Part shown: in pieces, positions 45,072 to 52,135 of the stretch | Numbering within the stretch: position 1 is the stretch's first letter | How the letters are laid out: each line of letters starts with the position of its first letter | From: Rhizobiaceae bacterium | Lineage (GTDB): Bacteria > Pseudomonadota > Alphaproteobacteria > Rhizobiales > Rhizobiaceae | Assembly: GCA_019635775.1 (NCBI GenBank) | Contig: JAHBYU010000021.1 | Location: 1 to 53,486 of the forward strand | Direction of reading: 5' to 3' | DNA length: 53,486 bases | Translations under genes and position numbers: made by a program | Notes under the pieces: generated by a model | The model's database searches: none | What the model was told of the DNA's origin: nothing | The model's input: only the letters and a program-made list of their open reading frames with translations

Positions 45072-46426
45072 GCGGCAACCTCCGACGGCGCCTGAGCGAC
45101 GGAAACTGGCCAGGATTTGGGCAGCGTAATCCGAGACGACTCGTCCGCAACCACCCAGGGGCGCTTGACGCCGCCAAGCGCCTCGGCCACGGCAAGGCCG
45201 GACTGCAGGCCGTCCTCGTGGAAACCTGCGCCGAAATGGGCACCGCAATACCAGGTGCCTTTCTGTCCCTGCAGCGTCCACAAGAGCTGCTGCGCCTCAA
45301 TGGCCGCGCGGTCGAATAGTGGATGGTGGTAGGTTTCGCGATGCAACACCAGGTCGTTGCGTATCGGCTTTTGCGGGTTCAGCGTCACCAGCATAGGCTG
45401 GCGCGTGTCGAGCCCTTGCAGGCGGTTCATCCAGTAGGTCACCCCGACTTCCTCCGCGCCCGGGCTGCCTTCCACGTGGTTCCAGCTCGACCATACGGAG
45501 CGGCGGCGCGGCATCGCGGTGATGTCGGTATGTAGCACAGCTTCGTTGCGGCTGTAGCGGAACGCACCAAGCAGTTCGCGTTCAATGGCGGACGGTTCGG
45601 CAAGCAGCCGGAGCGCCTGGTCGGCATGGGTGGCGATGACAACGTCATCAAAACGTTCTGTTCCGTGCTTTTGGTCATGCACTGCCACGCCGCCTACATG
45701 CCTTTCGATCGATCCGATGTCGGCTCCCAGGCAAATCCGCCCGTTGAAGTCTTCTGCCAGACGCCGCACGTAGGCGATGCTGCCGCCTTCGACGGTGCGC
45801 CACTGCGGACGCCCGCTGAGCAAGAGAAGGCCGTGGTTGTGGAAGAAGCGGATGAAGGCGCTGGCCGGATAGTCGAGGATTGCCGAACAGGGTGCCGACC
45901 AGATCGCGCCGGCCATGGGCAGCAGGTGGTCGTCACGGAACGCTGGGCCATAACGGTGCCTGTCTAGATAGTCGCCAAGCGTATGGGCTGGCGGCAGCGA
46001 AGCTAGATCGCCAGCTGCGGATTTATAGAAACGCACGAGATCGCGCAACATTGACCAAAAGCGCGGATTTGCGATGTTTCGTTTCTGCGCAAACAGGCCG
46101 GCGAGGCCGGCGCCGCAATACTCCAGCCGGCCCTCATCACGCGACACGGCAAAGGACATCTCCGATTTCCTGGTGCGTACGCCAAGATGATCGAACATCG
46201 CCGTCAGGTTGGGGTAGGTGGACTCGTTGTAGACGATAAATCCGGTGTCCACGGGCACTGGCGTGCCATCGGTTTCGACCTGAATAGTGTTCGAATGCCC
46301 ACCGAGCCTGTGATCGCGCTCATAGAGCACGACGTCTTGGCGCTTAGACAACAGCCAGGCCGCCGATAGCCCGGAGATACCCGCTCCCACCACCGCGATC
46401 CGTCTTCTTTTTTGCTGCAACTGCAT
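45068..46426 (-). CDS. ufaD: FAD-dependent amine-oxidase-like desaturase (UfaD candidate)
   Basis: The 452-aa flavoprotein has an N-terminal dinucleotide fold (RIAVVGAGISGLSAAWLL) and the conserved E(R)DHRLGGHSNT motif, VDTGFIVYNESTYPNL and MAGAIWSAP, typical of COG2907. The homologue beside rpoE in R. sphaeroides acts as a fatty-acyl desaturase (UfaD) in furan fatty acid synthesis, to my recollection. ATG 46426 is at the usual distance from the dinucleotide fold. First gene of the operon, read from an RpoE-type promoter at 46499-46471. Confidence 0.84.
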   Translation of the reverse strand: MQLQQKRRRIAVVGAGISGLSAAWLLSKRQDVVLYERDHRLGGHSNTIQVETDGTPVPVDTGFIVYNESTYPNLTAMFDHLGVRTRKSEMSFAVSRDEGRLEYCGAGLAGLFAQKRNIANPRFWSMLRDLVRFYKSAAGDLASLPPAHTLGDYLDRHRYGPAFRDDHLLPMAGAIWSAPCSAILDYPASAFIRFFHNHGLLLLSGRPQWRTVEGGSIAYVRRLAEDFNGRICLGADIGSIERHVGGVAVHDQKHGTERFDDVVIATHADQALRLLAEPSAIERELLGAFRYSRNEAVLHTDITAMPRRRSVWSSWNHVEGSPGAEEVGVTYWMNRLQGLDTRQPMLVTLNPQKPIRNDLVLHRETYHHPLFDRAAIEAQQLLWTLQGQKGTWYCGAHFGAGFHEDGLQSGLAVAEALGGVKRPWVVADESSRITLPKSWPVSVAQAPSEVAA

Positions 46427-46470
46427 TATTCGCCCCGGGCTGCTGCGTTGGGAACGCCACAATTTGCCTT

Positions 46471-46499
46471 GGTTACGGACGAAAAATGAAATCGGATCA
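46471..46499 (-). promoter_or_regulatory. RpoE-type promoter of the furan-lipid operon
   Basis: On the minus strand, TGATCC (46499-46494) is followed by exactly 18 bases and TAACC (46475-46471), 45 bp before the FAD oxidase ATG. The R. sphaeroides RpoE consensus is TGATCC with a TAA-type -10. Its -35 faces the sigma-factor promoter's -35 across 8 bp. Confidence 0.85.
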
Positions 46500-46507
46500 C
46501 GCAGGAA

Positions 46508-46536
46508 TGATCCAAACTGCACGCACCGTCGTAAAG
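46508..46536 (+). promoter_or_regulatory. RpoE-type promoter of rpoE-chrR
   Basis: TGATCC (46508-46513), 18 bases, then TAAAG (46532-46536), 80 bp before the sigma-factor ATG. Same architecture as the divergent promoter, implying autoregulation. Confidence 0.85.
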
Positions 46537-46616
46537 CTCTTTTGAAATCACTGGAAAGAGGCGTTGAAGTGTCTTTCTTGCCAGCCGGTGCTCGTTTGAA
46601 CGTATACTGCACAGCA

Positions 46617-47168
46617 ATGGTGGAATTCGATCCAGTCCGGCTGATCGCGCGCGTAGCGTCAAAACAGGACCGCGGGGCGTTCGCGGAGCTGTTCCAGCAC
46701 TATGCGCCGCGCGTAAAGGCAATGATGATGCGAAGGGGGGCAAGTTCCGATCGCGCCGAGGATCTGGCCCAGGAGACATTGTTGCGGCTTTGGCGAAAGG
46801 CGGGGCAATTCGATCCACGCCGTGCCAGCGCCTCAGCCTGGGTCTTTGCCATCGCGAGAAATGTCAGCGTCGACCTGGCAAGGCGCGACGGCCGTGCTGC
46901 GGCATGGCTTCTGGAACAGGACGTACCTGATGAAGAGGACCCCGATGAACCGGAGCAACACCTGATCGTGGCCGAACGGGAGGAGATCGTCCGATCGACG
47001 ATCGCGACGCTGCCCGACGATCAGCTACGTGTGATCCGGATGTCTTTCTTCGATGGTTTGGCACATGCGGAAATATCGGAAGTGCTGGGCATACCGCTAG
47101 GAACCGTGAAGTCACGGATCAGGCTTGCCCTGCAACGAATGCGAGACGGACTTGGTGACTTGAGATGA
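46617..47168 (+). CDS. rpoE: ECF sigma factor RpoE (ChrR-controlled)
   Basis: The 183-aa sigma factor has region 2 (LFQHYAPRVKAMMMRRG, EDLAQETLLRLWRKA, ASAWVFAIARN) and region 4 (LPDDQLRVIRMSFFDG, IPLGTVKSRIRLALQRMR). With the cotranscribed ChrR it matches the singlet-oxygen-response group. I chose ATG 46617 (MVEFDPVRLI); the longer reading begins before the promoter. It overlaps chrR by 4 bp. It should recognise the TGATCC-N18-TA elements found here. Confidence 0.92.
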   Translation: MVEFDPVRLIARVASKQDRGAFAELFQHYAPRVKAMMMRRGASSDRAEDLAQETLLRLWRKAGQFDPRRASASAWVFAIARNVSVDLARRDGRAAAWLLEQDVPDEEDPDEPEQHLIVAEREEIVRSTIATLPDDQLRVIRMSFFDGLAHAEISEVLGIPLGTVKSRIRLALQRMRDGLGDLR

Positions 47169-47788
47169 CCAACGCAATTACCCATCATCCCTCTGAAGAG
47201 ACACTTGCCGAATATGCGGCGGGCACGCTGGATGAGGCGCGCCGGCTGGTTGTCGCGATGCATGTTACGCGCTGTTCTGTTTGCGCAGACGAAGTCCGTC
47301 GCTGTGAAGCTGTCGGCGGCGTGTTTCTGGAGCGTGCACACTCTGTTGCTCTTCGCCCAGGCTCACTGGAAGCGGCCTTGCGGCGGATTGACGAGCGCGG
47401 GTCTTCAGAGAAAGACCTGCAGGCCAAGGACCCTTTGGCAGACTATGCGCTGGGTCCATGGCGCTGGGTCGGGCCAGGTGTTCGTCAGCGCTCGGTGTCC
47501 GTCCCCGAGGTGGACGGCATGAAGGTCTTTATGTTGCGGGCCGCGCCCGGAACCAGGCTGCCGCATCACAAGCACGTTGGTTACGAATGGACCTGTGTGC
47601 TTGAGGGTGCCTTCGAGCATGAGTTTGGGCGCTATGGCGCTGGTGATTTTGACGAGGCTGACGAGACGATGGAACACCGGCCGACCGTGTGCCAAGGTGA
47701 GCCATGCATATGTATCGTGGCACTGCAGGGCGGCATTGAGCTGCAAAGCAGGCTCGGTCGTTTCCTGCAGCCAATAATCCGGCTTTGA
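47165..47788 (+). CDS. chrR: ChrR-type zinc cupin anti-sigma factor
   Basis: The 207-aa protein has the N-terminal zinc-anti-sigma motif, His8, His33, Cys37 and Cys40 (AMHVTRCSVC), the same pattern as R. sphaeroides ChrR (H6, H31, C35, C38). The C-terminal cupin has LPHHKHVGYEWTCVLEG and a later His (EHRP), giving a second metal site. It sequesters RpoE until singlet oxygen triggers release or proteolysis. Translation is coupled to rpoE. Confidence 0.92.
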   Translation: MTNAITHHPSEETLAEYAAGTLDEARRLVVAMHVTRCSVCADEVRRCEAVGGVFLERAHSVALRPGSLEAALRRIDERGSSEKDLQAKDPLADYALGPWRWVGPGVRQRSVSVPEVDGMKVFMLRAAPGTRLPHHKHVGYEWTCVLEGAFEHEFGRYGAGDFDEADETMEHRPTVCQGEPCICIVALQGGIELQSRLGRFLQPIIRL

Positions 47789-47798
47789 CGAGCGGCAG

Positions 47799-48611
47799 GT
47801 GACGACCACCGCCTTCCTCACAACGGTTCTTTGCGTGGCAGTTGCGTTGGCAGTCGGAATGACGGTTGCGTGGCTTGCCTGGCGAAACACGCGCAATTCC
47901 GGCTGGGTCGACACGGTATGGACCTTCAGTGTCGGCCTGGTTGGCGTGGTGGCGGCAATCGTCCCCCCGACCGGCGATGCGGCACTTTTCGAGAGGCGTC
48001 TGATCGTCGCCTTGCTCGCCGGAGCCTGGGCGCTTCGGCTTGGAATGCACATCGCGCGCCGTACCCGCGGCATTACAGACGATCCCCGCTATGCAAGGCT
48101 GCTTGAGGGTTGGGGCGCTGATGCGTCGCGGCAAATGTTCTTACTCCTGCAGAAACAGGCGCTGGTCAGCATCCCGCTTGGGCTGGCCATGGTTCTCGCC
48201 GCGGCAAACCCCGATGCGCCGTTGCGCATGCAGGACTGGCTGGCGTTGATCGTGATGGCGACTGCGATTGTGGGCGAAGCGACGGCGGATCGCCAGCTAC
48301 GTCGCTTTGCTTCCGATCCGGGCAACGCCGGCAAGGTATGCGATGTCGGCCTATGGCGCTGGTCGCGCCATCCGAATTACTTCTTCGAATGGCTGGGATG
48401 GCTTGCCTATCCGCTTCTGGCGATCGGCATTTGGCCGTGGGGCTGGTTCGCCCTTCTCGCGCCTGTTTGTATGTATTGGCTTCTGGCCTACGTTTCGGGA
48501 ATTCCGCCCCTCGAACAGCATATGGTTGCCACGCGGGGTGACGCCTACCGTGCCTATCAGTCGCAGACCAGTGCGTTTTTTCCGCTACCGCCGAGACAGA
48601 AACAGGAATGA
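47799..48611 (+). CDS. DUF1295 membrane protein (5-alpha-reductase/ICMT-like)
   Basis: The 270-aa protein has about six to seven membrane helices and the family motif LWRWSRHPNYFFEWLGW. DUF1295 proteins resemble steroid 5-alpha-reductases and isoprenylcysteine methyltransferases; their substrates in bacteria are not established. GTG 47799 is 10 bp after the chrR stop. It is cotranscribed with rpoE-chrR and followed 4 bp later by a CFA-like gene, so a lipid substrate is likely. Confidence 0.85.
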   Translation: MTTTAFLTTVLCVAVALAVGMTVAWLAWRNTRNSGWVDTVWTFSVGLVGVVAAIVPPTGDAALFERRLIVALLAGAWALRLGMHIARRTRGITDDPRYARLLEGWGADASRQMFLLLQKQALVSIPLGLAMVLAAANPDAPLRMQDWLALIVMATAIVGEATADRQLRRFASDPGNAGKVCDVGLWRWSRHPNYFFEWLGWLAYPLLAIGIWPWGWFALLAPVCMYWLLAYVSGIPPLEQHMVATRGDAYRAYQSQTSAFFPLPPRQKQE

Positions 48612-48615
48612 TCGG

Positions 48616-49653
48616 ATGGGACTGATTGATAGCGCAGCACGCCTTGGTGAATCTTTGCCTTGGCCCGACCCTGTCCTGCGCGGTGCGATAGAGATTCTGG
48701 TGTCGCGAACTGATCGCCGGCTGGCAGCCTTGCCGTCAACCCAGACTTCACACTTCGCCCGAACGATGACCGATCTCCCGGTGGCCGTACACACTGCTGA
48801 TGCGAATGCTCAGCATTATGAGCTGCCGGAGCGCTTTTTCTCGCTGATCCTGGGGCCGCGGCGAAAGTATTCCTGCTGCCTCTTTGCGACAGCTGAAACC
48901 TCGCTGGCACAGGCCGAAGAGGATGCGCTCGCCGAAACCGCGAAACATGCCGATCTCCATGACGGCCAACGCATTCTCGAACTCGGCTGCGGCTGGGGCT
49001 CATTGTCATTGTGGATGGCCGAGCATTTCCGCGATGCCCGGATCACGGCATTGTCCAACTCACATTCCCAGCGTGCGTACATTATCGGCGAGGCAGCCAG
49101 GCGCGGACTTACCAATCTCACCGTCGTAACCGCTGACATGAACGACTTTTCGACTGATCAGGCCTTTGACCGTATCGTTTCGGTCGAAATGTTCGAGCAC
49201 ATGGCGAATTGGCGGGCCCTTCTGAGGCGTATGAGGAACTGGGTTGTTCCTGATGGTCGTGTCTTCATCCACGTTTTCAGTCACATAGTGTCGCCTTACC
49301 GCTTTGATCACGACAACCCGGCAGACTGGATCGCCAAGCACTTCTTCACCGGTGGTCTCATGCCGAGCCACGGCCTGATCCAGGAATTTCCTGAAAGCTT
49401 TACTGTCGAGCAGGATTGGCGCTGGAGCGGCGAACACTATCGACGCACTGCGGAAGCGTGGCTGGTCAACTACGACGCCAACGCCGACGAGATCGGCGCT
49501 ATCCTGGACGACGTCTATGGGAGGGATGCTGCGCTATGGCGCCGCCGTTGGCGTCTGTTCTTCCTGGCAACGTCGGGATTGTTTGGACATTCAGGCGGGA
49601 AGGTTTGGGGCATCAGCCACTATCGGCTTTCTCCGTCTTCGCGGTCGGACTGA
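48616..49653 (+). CDS. Second CFA-like SAM methyltransferase (possible FufM)
   Basis: The 345-aa protein has the SAM motif ILELGCGWGSLSLWM and IVSVEMFEHMANWR, with the family C-terminus FFTGGLMPSHGLI. It is shorter than the first CFA-like protein and lacks its long N-terminal domain. In Rhodopseudomonas palustris a SAM methylase, FufM, adds a second methyl to the furan ring; this gene is a positional candidate, unproven. ATG 48616 lies 4 bp after DUF1295, with AGGAATGATCGG upstream. Fourth gene of the rpoE operon. Confidence 0.83.
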   Translation: MGLIDSAARLGESLPWPDPVLRGAIEILVSRTDRRLAALPSTQTSHFARTMTDLPVAVHTADANAQHYELPERFFSLILGPRRKYSCCLFATAETSLAQAEEDALAETAKHADLHDGQRILELGCGWGSLSLWMAEHFRDARITALSNSHSQRAYIIGEAARRGLTNLTVVTADMNDFSTDQAFDRIVSVEMFEHMANWRALLRRMRNWVVPDGRVFIHVFSHIVSPYRFDHDNPADWIAKHFFTGGLMPSHGLIQEFPESFTVEQDWRWSGEHYRRTAEAWLVNYDANADEIGAILDDVYGRDAALWRRRWRLFFLATSGLFGHSGGKVWGISHYRLSPSSRSD

Positions 49654-49657
49654 TCTC

Positions 49658-50059
49658 TCAGCCCGCGAACCAACGTGCGGCATAGTAAGCCGCGGCCGAG
49701 GTCAATGCAGCAACGATCGTGCCGTATGCCAGATCGATGAGCGTGATCTGGAGGGTCCAGTTTCGCAGCGTCGCGTAGTTCGTCAGGTCGTACGTGGCGT
49801 AGGCAAGCAATCCGAACAGCGCCCCATAAGCCAACGCCGTGCCAACCGACCCGCTTCGCAATGCCGGCATGGCAGCGAATACAACCAGGCCGATTGGATA
49901 GAGGAAGTAGAAAACGAGCGCCGGGGCAAACCTCAAATTCTCTAGCAGGATGTCGCCAAGTACAGGCCTATAGAGCCTGCTCGCCATGGTCGTCAGCCAG
50001 ATGGCGTCGAGGATGCCGAAGACCAGCAGGGCGGCAAGATAGGAGACAATATATGTCAT
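49658..50059 (-). CDS. DUF2177 membrane protein
   Basis: The 133-aa protein has about four membrane helices and the conserved LVFGILDAIWL, VFYFLYPIGLVVFA and YATYDLTNYATL of DUF2177. ATG 50059 has AGGAAG ten bases upstream; the TTG three codons earlier is less likely. Its function is unknown. It is preceded by an RpoE-type promoter and convergent with the CFA-like gene (4-bp gap), so it belongs to the same stress regulon. Confidence 0.83.
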   Translation of the reverse strand: MTYIVSYLAALLVFGILDAIWLTTMASRLYRPVLGDILLENLRFAPALVFYFLYPIGLVVFAAMPALRSGSVGTALAYGALFGLLAYATYDLTNYATLRNWTLQITLIDLAYGTIVAALTSAAAYYAARWFAG

Positions 50060-50084
50060 TGGCGGCAACTTCCTCGTTTTTCTC

Positions 50085-50113
50085 CGTTACGCCCGAACAG
50101 ACCCATTGGATCA
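50085..50113 (-). promoter_or_regulatory. RpoE-type promoter upstream of the DUF2177 gene
   Basis: On the minus strand TGATCC (50113-50108), 18 bases and TAACG (50089-50085), 26 bp before the DUF2177 ATG. Identical spacing to the rpoE-locus promoters. Confidence 0.82.
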
Positions 50114-50210
50114 CGCGGCGTCCGGGACCGGAGCGGCTGCAAAGGGCGGGTCTTCCCGTAAACGAAGCGGCCGGTTCGTATCACATCCGTGATAGAGGCA
50201 GCTGCTCAGC

Positions 50211-50582
50211 TTATTCTGACGCAGTCCAAGATACGTTCCTGCAGACCAGCCCTCCGATGAAGCAGCCCCGTGTTGTCAAGCGTCCATTTCGCGCTGTGAC
50301 AACGACCGAATAGCTCAGCTTCCGCTTCGGGTCGTAGGCGGTGCCCGAATAGGAGGCTGGAGAGTCCGCCTTTAGCGACATTACAAGCCGATCGCCGACC
50401 TGTTCTCCCTTGCTGGTATCGCCGATCCACAAATTCGTCGCGCAGATTTTGGATCCGCATGGCGCTATGCGCACCACTGCATTGCCATCCCCGCGCGTCC
50501 ACTTTCCCTCGATAGGCATTTCGCCCGAAATGGCAGGAGCCGAAAATACTAATGAAACCGCGATTGCGAAAAACGAGCGCAT
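50211..50582 (-). CDS. DUF2147 secreted protein
   Basis: The 123-aa protein has a signal peptide (about residues 1-20) and the DUF2147 pattern IEGKWTRGDGNAVVRIAPCG...ICATNLWIG, with four cysteines. ATG 50582 has GGAGG seven bases upstream; GTG 50585 is one codon earlier. Its periplasmic role is unknown. An RpoE-type promoter lies directly upstream. Confidence 0.82.
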   Translation of the reverse strand: MRSFFAIAVSLVFSAPAISGEMPIEGKWTRGDGNAVVRIAPCGSKICATNLWIGDTSKGEQVGDRLVMSLKADSPASYSGTAYDPKRKLSYSVVVTARNGRLTTRGCFIGGLVCRNVSWTASE

Positions 50583-50601
50583 CACCGTACCTCCTGCGGC
50601 G

Positions 50602-50630
50602 AGATACGACCACGGTTCGATTCTGGATCA
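50602..50630 (-). promoter_or_regulatory. RpoE-type promoter upstream of the DUF2147 gene
   Basis: On the minus strand TGATCC (50630-50625), 18 bases and TATCT (50606-50602), 20 bp before the ATG. The -10 differs from the other three but keeps TA and the spacing. The -35 lies just inside the gap after the M42 peptidase gene. Confidence 0.72.
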
Positions 50631-50641
50631 CCGAAGCGTTC

Positions 50642-51790
50642 CTACTTCGTTGGGCCAGCTATCGGTAATTGCCTGGTAAAGCCGTCGAGGCCTGGCGCAA
50701 CTTCCTTGGCGTCACGTTCTATTTCGACCGGACTTACGACGTAGCTTGCCACCAGGCGCGCCACAGACATGAGCGCATCTACATGGATGCGCTCGTAACC
50801 ATGCGAAGCATCGACGCCAAAGGTTACAAGCGCGGTGCGGACGTCGTGCCCCGCCTCAATAGCCGACGCAGAATCTGACCGGTAATAGCGAAAGATGTCT
50901 TTCTGAAACGGTATCCCATGCGTACGGCACAAGCCGACAAGCTTTTTCGTTAGGTGGTAATCGAATGGGCCTGACTGGTCGGCCATTGAGATAGTCACCC
51001 CGAACTCTTGGGAATTCTGCCCGGGAGCTGTCGTTCCGTTGTCGATGGTCACCATTGAGGCAATCTCCGGCGTCATTATTGCCGCCGCCCCGACGCCAAC
51101 CTCCTCCGCGATCGTGAAGAGCCAGTGGATGTCAACGGGAGTCTGGGCCTGCTCCCTCTCCAGGGCCTCGATCACCGACAGAGCAATGGCGACACCCGCC
51201 TTGTTGTCGAGATGCCGAGAGTTGATAAACCCGTTTTCAAGAAACTCCGGTTGGGGATCGATCGCGACGTAGTCGCCGACATCGATACCGAGTGCCAGCG
51301 AGTCCGCTTTCGTAGAAGTTCGAGCGTCGACGCGCAACTCGATGTGATCCCATCCGACGGGAAGCGTGTCGATCTCATCGTTGAACGTATGCCCCGACGC
51401 CTTCAGGGGCAGTATCGTGCCTCTAAAGCTGTCTGTCTCCGAAATGAGTGTTACGCGGGCGCCTTCAGCGAACCGGGCCGACCAATGCCCCACGGGGACC
51501 AGTTGAAGGCGTCCGTTCTCCCGGATGTTCTTGACTTGGGCCCCGAGCGTATCGAGATGCGTCACGATAGAGCGCGCGGCGCGTCGGCGGCTGCCTTGGC
51601 GTACTGTGCGAACCGCGCCGCGGCGGGTCAGTTCCGGCACAAGACCCAGCCGCTCCAGCTCCAGGGCGCAATGACGCACGATCTGGTCCGTGTAACCGGT
51701 CGGGCTCGGGATCGAAAGCAATTGCTTCAGTTGCTGCAGCAGATACGTCTCGTCGATCACCAATGGGGCGGTGAGATCACCTGAATGCAC
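50642..51790 (-). CDS. M42-family peptidase, NAGGN osmoprotectant type
   Basis: The 382-aa metallopeptidase has IPSPTGYTDQIVRH, THLDTLG, ASGHTFNDEIDTLPVGWD, NSRHLDNKAG (metal Asp), TIAEEVGVGAA (Glu), NGTTAPGQNSQEFG and DASHGYERIH. These fit the subgroup paired with N-acetylglutaminylglutamine amide synthesis. I start at GTG 51790, nine bases after GGAGG; TTG 51799 lies directly on that site. No synthetase or amidotransferase partner is in the window. It hydrolyses peptides; its role in osmoadaptation is by family only. Confidence 0.8.
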   Translation of the reverse strand: MHSGDLTAPLVIDETYLLQQLKQLLSIPSPTGYTDQIVRHCALELERLGLVPELTRRGAVRTVRQGSRRRAARSIVTHLDTLGAQVKNIRENGRLQLVPVGHWSARFAEGARVTLISETDSFRGTILPLKASGHTFNDEIDTLPVGWDHIELRVDARTSTKADSLALGIDVGDYVAIDPQPEFLENGFINSRHLDNKAGVAIALSVIEALEREQAQTPVDIHWLFTIAEEVGVGAAAIMTPEIASMVTIDNGTTAPGQNSQEFGVTISMADQSGPFDYHLTKKLVGLCRTHGIPFQKDIFRYYRSDSASAIEAGHDVRTALVTFGVDASHGYERIHVDALMSVARLVASYVVSPVEIERDAKEVAPGLDGFTRQLPIAGPTK

Positions 51791-52135
51791 TTCCTTCAAC
51801 CTCCGCTTCTATTGCCGTGTGCGCCGCCGGCTCCATCGGCCGGCTATCCAGTGGGCGCTGGAAGCCCACACACCAGCATCACAGATACCGCACAGCGTGC
51901 CATCGGAAATATTTAGGGTTCTAATGATTTGAAATCAAAAGAGTGCAACGAATCGACGATTTTCGACCGATGGAACCGAAGACGAAACGGCGACTGATAT
52001 GCGCAATTCCTGTGCTATCATGCCGATCACGCGTTTGAATTTTGCGGACGCAGAGGTAGGGTCATGGCGACACATTGTGCATGTTGACCAAAATTGAACG
52101 CTACGGACGACAACAGGCACTCCTTGGGAATCTCA
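51791..52135. other. 345-bp divergent intergenic region
   Basis: It separates the M42 peptidase from the FGE homologue. I see no gene. An odd palindrome, TGATTTGAAATCA (51925-51937), in an AT-rich stretch may be an operator, and the region probably contains both promoters, but no consensus I trust is present. Confidence 0.4.
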
